Positions 1 through 4,951 of a stretch of 11,354 nt of DNA are shown in pieces; position 1 is the stretch's first letter, and each line of letters starts with the position of its first letter. The position numbers and the translations under genes are program-made. Origin of the DNA: JAHWJX01 sp036386655 (lineage in GTDB: Bacteria; Pseudomonadota; Alphaproteobacteria; Caulobacterales; Caulobacteraceae); assembly GCA_036386655.1 (NCBI GenBank), contig DASVVG010000248.1, positions 1 through 11,354 of the forward strand, in the 5' to 3' direction. The notes below the pieces were generated by a model, which saw nothing but the letters and a program-made list of their open reading frames with translations, ran no database searches and was not told the DNA's origin.

Positions 1-234
1 GACCACGGTCATCCCCGGCCTGAGCCCCCAGAACTGAAGGCTCTCCACCGGGTGTCGGAACGCATCCCGGGCGCGCGCCTCGGGTGAGCGCCAGTCTGCG
101 TCCACCGCCGCCTGCAGGGCCGCGTCGCCGGACGGGCGGACCGCCGGCAGGTCACCGGTCCAGCCTGGGCGCTCGGCCTGGGCGCACCCCGTGAGAACCA
201 GCACGGCAGCACAAAGCACGGCGGGACGGACCAT
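1..234 (-). CDS. Lipoprotein-like SAM-dependent methyltransferase homologue, 5' part only (runs off the left edge)
   Basis: Seen: an open frame runs from ATG at 234 to the window edge (78 codons). The N-terminus is a short signal peptide, MVRPAVLCAAVLVLTGC, ending in a lipobox (LTGC, Cys17), so the product is predicted to be exported and lipidated. Residues about 47-78 contain WRSPEARARDAFRHP, then ESLQFWGLRPGMTVV. Known: this resembles the start of the exported class I methyltransferase-like family (COG4798 type), in which a RDxxRHPxExLxFxGxxPGxTVVE stretch leads into the SAM-binding strand. The SAM motif itself would lie outside the window, so activity cannot be judged. Start choice: AAGGAG abuts an ATG at 240, whereas the ATG at 234 has a proper 6-nt spacer, so 234 is preferred. 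The gene is divergent from hsp20. Exported members of this family have no settled substrate that I know of. Confidence 0.75.
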   Translation of the reverse strand, partial: MVRPAVLCAAVLVLTGCAQAERPGWTGDLPAVRPSGDAALQAAVDADWRSPEARARDAFRHPVESLQFWGLRPGMTVV

Positions 235-303
235 CGGCATCTCCTTGAGTCGGCTCTGCTTTCCACGTCGGCGGAGCCGGCGCAAGCCGAAGCTGGGCCG
301 GGC

Positions 304-334
304 CTTGACGCCGGTTCGTGCCTTCCTAACTAGG
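304..334 (+). promoter_or_regulatory. Heat-shock (sigma-32/RpoH) promoter of hsp20
   Basis: CTTG at 304-307 is followed by a 17-nt spacer and CCTAACTAGG at 325-334. The alphaproteobacterial RpoH pattern is CTTG-N17/18-CYTATNTNNG, and the only departure is A at 329 where T is usual. Transcription should start near 340, giving a leader of about 95 nt, which is the length range of ROSE thermometers. The match and the gene it serves support each other; no start-site data are available here. Confidence 0.7.
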
Positions 335-337
335 CCG

Positions 338-431
338 CTGAAGGCGCTGTGGAACCGGGCCTTCGGGGATCACGGCGAGGCCGTCAGGCTCGCTCCCGAT
401 CCTCCCCACAACCTTGCTGACTGAAGGAGGT
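338..431 (+). promoter_or_regulatory. ROSE-type RNA thermometer in the hsp20 leader
   Basis: Three successive hairpins can be drawn. Hairpin I pairs GAAGGC (340-345) with GCCTTC (359-364). Hairpin II pairs GGGGATC (365-371) with GATCCTC (398-404), enclosing an inner stem GCGAG/CTCGC (375-379 with 389-393). Hairpin III pairs ACCTTGCT (411-418) with AGGAGGT (425-431) across the loop GACTGA, and leaves one G (416) bulged. Hairpin III buries the whole Shine-Dalgarno of hsp20. Known: ROSE elements block the Shine-Dalgarno of small heat-shock genes with a conserved U(U/C)GCU strand carrying an unpaired G, and melt as temperature rises. The TTGCT at 414-418 and the bulged G match that signature. Inferred: translation of hsp20 is repressed at normal temperature and released on heating. 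Folding was done by eye. Confidence 0.8.
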
Positions 432-436
432 AAGTG

Positions 437-904
437 ATGCGTAGCGTGGACTTCTCCCCCCTGTACCGCTCGATGGTGGGGTTCGATCATCTCGCCAGCC
501 TGCTCGAGGCCGCTTCCAAGACGGAGAGCGCGTCGAACTGGCCGCCCTACAACATCGAAACCACGGGTGAGAACGAATACCGCGTCGAGATCGCGGTAGC
601 CGGCTTCAAGCCGGACGAGCTGAACGTCGAGGTCAAGGAGAACACCCTGACCGTCAGCGGCCGCAAGTCCGCCAACGACGACCAGAAGCGGTACCTGCAC
701 CGCGGCCTCGCCGAGCGGAACTTCGAGCGGCGCTTCCAGCTCGCTGACTACGTCTTCGTGACGGACGCGCAGCTGGCCGACGGGCTGCTCTGCATCTCGC
801 TGAAGCGGGAACTCCCCGAGGCGATGAAGCCCCGGCGGATCGAAATCAAGAACGGCTCGGCCTCCCAGGGCCAGCTGATCGAAGGCGAAGCCCGGGCGGC
901 CTGA
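437..904 (+). CDS. Small heat-shock protein, Hsp20/alpha-crystallin family (IbpA-like, class A)
   Basis: This 155-residue ATP-independent holdase binds unfolding proteins in the cytoplasm and hands them to DnaK/ClpB. Residues 1-35 are the variable N-terminal arm (MRSVDFSPLYRSMVGFDHL, typical of the alphaproteobacterial class A proteins). The alpha-crystallin domain spans about 36-128, with YRVEIAVAGF, the HRGLAERNFERRFQLAD stretch and the GLL motif (116-118). A C-terminal I-x-I anchor (IEI, 135-137) follows KPR and is used for oligomer assembly. The length is usual for the family. Start choice: AAGGAGG (424-430) lies 6 nt before ATG 437; a GTG immediately upstream at 434 is in frame but too close. 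The gene is a single-gene unit with its own heat-shock promoter, ROSE-like leader and terminator. Confident on family; paralogue name left open. Confidence 0.97.
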   Translation: MRSVDFSPLYRSMVGFDHLASLLEAASKTESASNWPPYNIETTGENEYRVEIAVAGFKPDELNVEVKENTLTVSGRKSANDDQKRYLHRGLAERNFERRFQLADYVFVTDAQLADGLLCISLKRELPEAMKPRRIEIKNGSASQGQLIEGEARAA

Positions 905-929
905 GGCCGGTCCAGGCGCACACTTCGGG

Positions 930-959
930 GGCGGCGCGGAGCTTCCGCGCCGCCTTTTT
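930..959 (+). terminator. Intrinsic terminator after hsp20
   Basis: GGCGGCGCGGA (930-940) pairs perfectly over 11 bp with 944-954 across a GCT loop, followed by TTTTT (955-959). It begins 25 nt after the hsp20 stop. The T tract is on the plus strand only, so it ends the hsp20 transcript. It abuts the stop codon of the convergent pentapeptide gene (960-962) but does not have the polarity to terminate that transcript. Confidence 0.93.
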
Positions 960-2234
960 CTATGCCGCGGCCGCGGGCGCGAGGTGCTCGGGAAGACCGA
1001 TGGCGCCGTCGAGGTTGGTCTGCTTGAGGTTAGCCTTGTCGAGCCGCGCGCTGGTGAGGTTGGCCCCGCGCAGGTCGGCGGACTCCAGCACCGCCTCCCG
1101 CAGGTCGGCGGCGTAGAAATTGGCGTAGCGCGCGCGGGCGCTGTGCAGGTTCACCGGCGCCGTGCGCCCGGTGACCAGCGGCAGCGGCCGCAGGATCGCC
1201 TCGCGCAGCTGCGTGTTGGTCAGGTTAGCGCCGGTGAAGCGGGCGCCCGTCAGATCCGCGCCGGCGAAGTTCGCGCCGCGGAGGTCGGAGGCCTCGAAGT
1301 TCGCCCCCTGCAGTTGGCAGCCGCTGAAATCGATGCCGACGCAGCAGGCGCCGCGCGCCGAGAGGCCCGTCAGCCGCAGCCCCTTCATCTTGCCGCCGAG
1401 CGGCCGGAGGTCCTGGCCGTCGAACACGGCGCGGGCGCCCTGCGTCCCCTTGCTCTCGCACCAGGTGTGCGCGGCCTGCGCCTGGGCAAAAAGCCCGGCG
1501 GCCTGCTCCCGCGCCTCGTCTGTCGGATCGCGCAGACAGCCGGCGAGATTGGCGCCGACGATCATCGCCACCTCGATGTTCACGCCGGCGAGCACGGCGT
1601 TCTGGAGGCTGGCCCCGGCCAGGTTCGTGCCGCTCAGCTGGGCGCCGGAAAGCAGCGCGCCGGAGAGGTTCGCCTCCTTCAGGTTGGCGTTGGTCAGCTT
1701 GGCGCCTTTGAGCGAGCAGTCGCTGAAGTCGGCCTTGAAGGCGGTGACGCCCTCCATCTGGGACTCGTCGAGCTTCGCGCCCCGAAACAGCGTGTTCTCC
1801 ATCGAGGCGGCACGGTCCTCGTGGGTGAGTACGTCCAGCCCTTTGCGCGGGTGCGGGATGCCGATCCGGCCCTCGCGAAAGTCGGCGCCGGTGAGGTCGG
1901 CCATGCTGAGGTTGGCGCCGCGTAGCGAGACCCCGCGCAGGTCGGCGCGACGCAGATTGGCGTGGCGCAGGTCGGCCTTGCGCATCTCGCAGCCGAACAG
2001 GGCTGCGCGCTCCATCTGCACCTTCGCCATCCGCGCGCCGTCGAATACGGAGCCCGTGAAGTCGGCGTCGGTCAGGTTGCGGCCGGTCAGATCGAGGCCG
2101 GAGAGGTCGAGGAAGCGGAGCACGGCGCGCTTGCCGCCTTGCTTGCCGGTGACGAACTTCTCGTGAGCGCTGACGAAGACCTCGGCCTCGGCCTGCGTCA
2201 GGCGACGGCGACCGTTCGCGGGGTTCAGGCTCAC
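960..2234 (-). CDS. Pentapeptide-repeat protein, downstream copy of a tandem pair
   Basis: This 424-residue protein is built largely of A(D/N)LxG-type pentapeptide repeats, which fold as a right-handed square beta-helix. No signal peptide or membrane segment is seen, so it is probably cytoplasmic. Order: a short head with RRLTQAEAEVF (10-20); a cap motif H24...GGKRAVLRFLDLSG; repeats about 43-120; a non-repeat break (121-148); repeats about 149-232; a helical linker (237-258); a second cap motif, H256-TWCES...GARAVFDGQDL; repeats 285-348; a proline-rich break (349-360); and repeats to about 412. The head-plus-repeats plan thus occurs twice. The start is GTG 2234 with AGGAGGA 6 nt upstream. 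It lies 14 nt after the stop of its paralogue, so the two are surely co-transcribed. Known family members range from gyrase-protecting DNA mimics to proteins of unknown role. Nothing here identifies the partner, and the length and breaks do not resemble Qnr or MfpA. Confidence 0.93.
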   Translation of the reverse strand: MSLNPANGRRRLTQAEAEVFVSAHEKFVTGKQGGKRAVLRFLDLSGLDLTGRNLTDADFTGSVFDGARMAKVQMERAALFGCEMRKADLRHANLRRADLRGVSLRGANLSMADLTGADFREGRIGIPHPRKGLDVLTHEDRAASMENTLFRGAKLDESQMEGVTAFKADFSDCSLKGAKLTNANLKEANLSGALLSGAQLSGTNLAGASLQNAVLAGVNIEVAMIVGANLAGCLRDPTDEAREQAAGLFAQAQAAHTWCESKGTQGARAVFDGQDLRPLGGKMKGLRLTGLSARGACCVGIDFSGCQLQGANFEASDLRGANFAGADLTGARFTGANLTNTQLREAILRPLPLVTGRTAPVNLHSARARYANFYAADLREAVLESADLRGANLTSARLDKANLKQTNLDGAIGLPEHLAPAAAA

Positions 2235-2248
2235 GGGCGCTCCTCCTG

Positions 2249-3466
2249 CTACTCGGCGGTCGGGTCGAGGCCGAGCAGTGCGCCCGAAAGGTTGGCCTTA
2301 TCTAAATCGGCGCCCTCGAGCACCGCCCGGCGCATGTCCGCGCCGGAGAGGTCGGCGTAGCGCAGGCAGGCGCCGCTGAGGTCCACCGGCAGCATCCGGT
2401 CCTCGGTGATCAGCAAAGGTCCGAGCAGGGCCTCCCGCAGGTCCGTGCCCATCAGCCGGCAGTCGCGCAGTCGGGCGCCGCGGAGGTCGGCCCGCCGCAG
2501 GTTGCAGTTGCGCAGGTCGGCCCCCTCCAGGTGGGCGCCCTGAAGCTGCACGCCTTCCATATCGAGGCCGTAGAAGGTCGCGCCCTTGGCCGAGAGGGCG
2601 GTCAGGTTGTGGCCTTTGATCGATTCCAGAGAACGCAGGTCCGCGCCGTCGAACACAGCCGGCTTCCCCTGCCCGCCCGCAGTCTCGCACCAGAGCGCGT
2701 GCGCCCGCAGCATCTCCTCGTAGGGCATCGTCCGGACGTCGAGGCCGAGCGGCTTGTCGGTCAGCACGCCGGTCATGTCGGCGTCGGTCAGGTCGGCCAT
2801 CATCGTCTTGGCGCCGACGAGCACCGCGTTGCGCAGGTTCGCGCCGGACAGGTCCGCGCCCGAGAGGTCGCAGCCCGCCATCACCGCGTTCCTGAAGGAG
2901 GCCTGCTTCAGGTGGGCCCGGATCATCTTGGCGTTCTTGAGGATCGCGTCGCTGAAGTCGGCCCGCATCGCCACGACGCCGGAAAGCTTCGAGCGCTCCA
3001 GATTGGCGCCCACCAGCGACGTGCCGGTGGCGTTGGCCTCACGCCGGGTCGGGTCGATGACGCGGAGGCCCCTCTGCCGGTCGGAAGTGGCGATCGCGCC
3101 TTCGCGCATGTCTGCTTCGAACAGGTCGGCTCCGCTCAGGTCGGCGCCGCGCAACGAGGCGCCGCGCAGGTCGGCCCGCCGCATGCTGGCGTCGCGGAAC
3201 TTCGCCTCCTCCAAGTCGGCCCCGAAGAAGCTGGCGGCGTCGAGTCGAGCGCCGCTGAACAGCGCCTTCACGCCCAGGCAGCCGCTGAAGTCGGCGTCGC
3301 ACAGGTTGCGCCCGCGGAAATCGAGGCCGCTGACGTCGCAGAAGGTGAAGACCGCACGGGCGCCGCCGGGCTTCGCAGCCCACAGTCGATCATGCTTGGC
3401 GCAGATCGCGTCCGCGTCCGCCTGGGTCAGGCGGCGGTACGCAATCTCGCGGCGAGACGCCGCCAT
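2249..3466 (-). CDS. Pentapeptide-repeat protein, upstream copy of a tandem pair
   Basis: This 405-residue paralogue of the neighbouring pentapeptide-repeat gene follows the same plan throughout. Head RRLTQADADAI (11-21); cap H25-DRLWAAKPGGARAVFTFCDVSG; repeats about 47-122; a break at 123-147 (SDRQRGLRVIDPTRREAN, cognate with the break in the other copy); repeats about 148-233; a linker with LRAHALWCETAGGQGKPAVFDG (cap 2, H257); repeats about 287-348; a break LLITEDRMLPVDL; and final repeats to about 399. Shared breaks as well as repeats show that the pair arose by tandem gene duplication. Start ATG 3466 has only a weak G-rich stretch (GGGGGC) upstream; it is supported by the aligned N-terminus of the other copy. 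The 78-nt gap to the deaminase gene upstream leaves open both readthrough and a private promoter. No export signal. Function unknown; a scaffold or protein-binding surface is the only safe general inference. Confidence 0.93.
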   Translation of the reverse strand: MAASRREIAYRRLTQADADAICAKHDRLWAAKPGGARAVFTFCDVSGLDFRGRNLCDADFSGCLGVKALFSGARLDAASFFGADLEEAKFRDASMRRADLRGASLRGADLSGADLFEADMREGAIATSDRQRGLRVIDPTRREANATGTSLVGANLERSKLSGVVAMRADFSDAILKNAKMIRAHLKQASFRNAVMAGCDLSGADLSGANLRNAVLVGAKTMMADLTDADMTGVLTDKPLGLDVRTMPYEEMLRAHALWCETAGGQGKPAVFDGADLRSLESIKGHNLTALSAKGATFYGLDMEGVQLQGAHLEGADLRNCNLRRADLRGARLRDCRLMGTDLREALLGPLLITEDRMLPVDLSGACLRYADLSGADMRRAVLEGADLDKANLSGALLGLDPTAE

Positions 3467-3506
3467 GGTCTGCCCCCGTGGGTGGTCCAGTGGAGCATCA
3501 TGGGCG

Positions 3507-3518
3507 GTTACAGTTAAC
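3507..3518. promoter_or_regulatory. AT-rich inverted repeat in front of the pentapeptide pair (tentative operator)
   Basis: GTTA-N4-TAAC (3507-3510 and 3515-3518) is an AT-rich island in the 78-nt gap (3467-3544) between the deaminase gene and the pentapeptide pair. Such half-sites can bind a dimeric regulator, but the arms are only 4 bp. No convincing -35/-10 pair is visible on the minus strand around it, and no rho-independent terminator closes the upstream transcript in this gap. Confidence 0.2.
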
Positions 3519-3544
3519 GCAAAGCTTCCCGGACCCCCGAAACT

Positions 3545-4000
3545 TCAGGGGCGCCGGGCGGCGTTCAGCCCGGCGACGAACTCGGCGGACAGCTCGGCCG
3601 CCTCGGGGGCCAGGACGCCGCTCGCGACCTCTACGCCCGCCTGCGCCAGCCGGTGCAGCCCTTGGCCCGAGGCGAAGGGGGAAGGGTCCTCGCAGGCGAC
3701 GACCACCCGGACCACCCCGGCTTCCGCCAGCCGCTGCGCGCAGGACGGCGCGCCGGATGAGCGCGCCCCGCACGGCTCGAGCGTCACGTACGCAGTTGCT
3801 CCCCTCGCCCCCTCACCGGCGGCCGCTAGGGCCTGCTCCTCGGCGTGGGGTCGCCCTCCCGGCGCGGTGGCGGCTTCCGCGAGCACGCCGCCGTCCTTCA
3901 TCAGGACGCACCCGACGGCGGGGTTCGGGACGGTCAGCCCAAGGGTGGTGCGGGCGACCGCGATCGCCCGCCGCATGCCGGCTTCGTCGTCGGGGCTCAC
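3545..4000 (-). CDS. Stand-alone RibD-type (CMP/dCMP deaminase fold) zinc deaminase
   Basis: This 151-residue protein corresponds to the N-terminal deaminase half of RibD, which converts the diaminohydroxyphosphoribosylaminopyrimidine intermediate of riboflavin synthesis. The C-terminal reductase domain (bringing usual RibD to about 370 residues) is absent, and the next open frame downstream is unrelated. Seen: PNPAVGCVLMKDG (25-37), zinc/proton-shuttle motif HAE (H52, E54), TLEPCG with C77, second cysteine C87, and VVVACEDPSPFASGQGL. The RibD signature between the cysteines (HxGRTPPC) is replaced by ARSSGAPSC and is one residue longer, so substrate choice may have shifted. Start is GTG 4000, overlapping the gpmA stop as GTGA, which implies translational coupling; Met9 is a weaker alternative. 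The deaminase fold is secure. A riboflavin role is plausible but unproven, and another pyrimidine- or purine-type substrate is possible. Confidence 0.85.
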   Translation of the reverse strand: MSPDDEAGMRRAIAVARTTLGLTVPNPAVGCVLMKDGGVLAEAATAPGGRPHAEEQALAAAGEGARGATAYVTLEPCGARSSGAPSCAQRLAEAGVVRVVVACEDPSPFASGQGLHRLAQAGVEVASGVLAPEAAELSAEFVAGLNAARRP

Positions 4001-4710
4001 GCGGCCTGCGGCAGCGCCCGGGCGCGGGCCGCGTCGAGGTAGCGCGCCGACCGGGGCCGCAGCTGCTCGTCCAACTCGATCAGCAGCGGGTTGCCCGTGG
4101 GGATCTCCACGCCGACGATCTGGTCCTCTCCGACACCGAACAGGTGCTTCACGATCGCGCGCAGGGAATTACCGTGCGCGGCGACCAGGATGTCCTCGCC
4201 GGCGCGAAGCCGCGGCGCGATCTCGCCGTCCCAGTACGGCAGCACCCGCTCGAGGGTCGTCTTCAGGCTCTCCGTATCGGGTATGGCCTTGCCGGCGTAG
4301 CGGGGGTCGGACGCGAAGTCATGCTCCCCGCCGGGGGCCAGCGGCGGCGGCGGCACGTCGTATGACCGCCGCCATACCTTCACCTGCTCCTCGCCGTGCT
4401 TCTCAGCGGTCTCGGCCTTGTTGAGGCCGGTCAGCCCGCCGTAATGCCGCTCGTTCAGCCGCCAGTCCCGGTCGACGGGAATACCGGTCTGACCGGCCGC
4501 CTCCAGCGCGATCTGCAGCGTGCGGATCGCCCGCGTCAGCACCGAGGTGTAGGCCCTCGCGAAACGAACGCCGCACTCGCGGATCAGCTCGCCGCCGCGG
4601 CGCGCCTGCGCTTCGCCCTCAGGGGTGAGGTCCACGTCCACCCAGCCGGTGAAGCGGTTCTCGAGGTTCCAGCGGCTCTGGCCGTGGCGGAGCAGGACGA
4701 GCGTCGGCAT
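3997..4710 (-). CDS. gpmA: 2,3-bisphosphoglycerate-dependent phosphoglycerate mutase
   Basis: Interconverts 3-phosphoglycerate and 2-phosphoglycerate in glycolysis and gluconeogenesis, in the cytoplasm, through a phosphohistidine. At 237 residues it has the usual dPGM length. Seen: LRHGQSRWN with the phosphorylated H9, FTGWVDVDLTPEG (20-32), TSVLTRAIRT with R60, NERHYGGLTGLNK with E87, the PPPP-containing loop (120-123), and AAHGNSLRA with the second catalytic H179. The insertion that separates dPGM from short histidine phosphatases is present, so a mutase is favoured over a phosphatase. The ATG has no Shine-Dalgarno; the preceding bases are GCCCGCCCCC. A promoter could start RNA at or near the ATG, so the mRNA may be leaderless. 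First gene of a minus-strand group; its stop overlaps the start of the deaminase gene. Confidence 0.96.
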   Translation of the reverse strand: MPTLVLLRHGQSRWNLENRFTGWVDVDLTPEGEAQARRGGELIRECGVRFARAYTSVLTRAIRTLQIALEAAGQTGIPVDRDWRLNERHYGGLTGLNKAETAEKHGEEQVKVWRRSYDVPPPPLAPGGEHDFASDPRYAGKAIPDTESLKTTLERVLPYWDGEIAPRLRAGEDILVAAHGNSLRAIVKHLFGVGEDQIVGVEIPTGNPLLIELDEQLRPRSARYLDAARARALPQAA

Positions 4711-4717
4711 GGGGGCG

Positions 4718-4745
4718 GGCTAGACGGGCCGCCGGGTACGGTCAA
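4718..4745 (-). promoter_or_regulatory. Candidate gpmA promoter (leaderless or near-leaderless)
   Basis: On the minus strand TTGACC (4745-4740) is a good -35. Sixteen nt later comes CTAGCC (4723-4718), a weak -10 that keeps only the CTA core of the Caulobacter GCTANAWC element. A start about 7 nt downstream falls at or next to the gpmA ATG (4710), which fits the lack of a Shine-Dalgarno. Suggestive only. Confidence 0.4.
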
Positions 4746-4751
4746 GCCGAG

Positions 4752-4780
4752 GTGACGGTCGCCGCCGGCTGGGCTACATC
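4752..4780 (+). promoter_or_regulatory. Housekeeping promoter of the kpsF group, predicted to give a leaderless mRNA
   Basis: GTGACGG (4752-4758) fits the -35 TTGACGS at all but the first base. After 14 nt, GCTACATC (4773-4780) matches the Caulobacter sigma-73 -10 consensus GCTANAWC at every position. The expected start, 6-7 nt after the -10 core, is at about 4786-4787, which is exactly the ATG of the small gene. It lies back to back with the gpmA promoter; the two -35 elements are 6 nt apart. Confidence 0.65.
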
Positions 4781-4786
4781 GCGGCC

Positions 4787-4951
4787 ATGTCGGACCGGGT
4801 GTTCTTCTCGATCATGATCGCGCTGGCCGCAGGGCTGGTGGCGCTCGCGCTGGTCTGGCCGCAGGGCTTCGGCGCGCGCTCGCCCGGGCCGTTCGGTGAG
4901 CCGCTGGCGCAGCCCCCGCCGGCGAAGCCGTCCGAAGTGCCCATCCAGTGA
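4787..4951 (+). CDS. Small single-pass membrane protein (54 aa) upstream of kpsF
   Basis: ATG 4787 opens a 54-codon frame ending in TGA at 4951. Residues 1-5 are polar (MSDRV). Residues 6-24 are one hydrophobic segment (FFSIMIALAAGLVALALVW) and 25-54 form a polar, proline-rich tail (PQGFGARSPGPF... QPPPAKPSE). It is predicted to be a single-pass inner-membrane protein, or possibly secreted by an uncleaved signal anchor. No lipobox is present. There is no Shine-Dalgarno, but a consensus promoter should start RNA on the ATG, so leaderless initiation is likely. Its stop overlaps the GTG start of kpsF (GTGA), so the two are translationally coupled and the peptide is probably a real gene rather than a leader. 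I do not recognise a named family. A role in the envelope or LPS pathway is inferred only from its neighbour. Confidence 0.72.
   Translation: MSDRVFFSIMIALAAGLVALALVWPQGFGARSPGPFGEPLAQPPPAKPSEVPIQ

Noticed and set aside
9..266. Minus-strand frame of 85 codons at the left edge.
   Set aside because: It is the wrong frame. The frame starting at 234 has a Shine-Dalgarno, a signal peptide with lipobox and methyltransferase-family sequence.
984..2166. Two plus-strand open frames of over 300 codons antisense to the downstream pentapeptide gene.
   Set aside because: One is an Ala/Gly/Val/Glu-rich, repeat-like mirror of the repeat codons and the other is rich in Ser, Arg and Pro. No ribosome binding site or promoter was seen, and both are best read as shadows of the repeat gene.
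960..2234. Quinolone-resistance (Qnr/MfpA) assignment for the pentapeptide proteins.
   Set aside because: Those proteins are about 180-220 residues with different loops. These are 405-424 residues with two cap modules, and nothing points to gyrase.
960..3466. The many GGTCGGCGC-like repeated words as a CRISPR or other DNA repeat array.
   Set aside because: The period is about 15 bp, in frame, and the words encode A(D/N)LxG pentapeptides with ordinary codon drift; there are no repeat-spacer units.
3534..3551. CCCC...GGGG hairpin at the end of the deaminase gene as a terminator.
   Set aside because: The stem is only 4 bp plus a mismatch, and there is no T tract on the minus strand.
2531..4424. 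Long open frames on the plus strand (over 300 and over 500 codons) antisense to the pentapeptide, deaminase and mutase genes.
   Set aside because: They come from high GC and the 15-bp periodicity of pentapeptide codons. Their translations are low-complexity, rich in Arg, Ala, Ser and Pro, and lack family motifs, whereas the minus-strand frames have clear domains.
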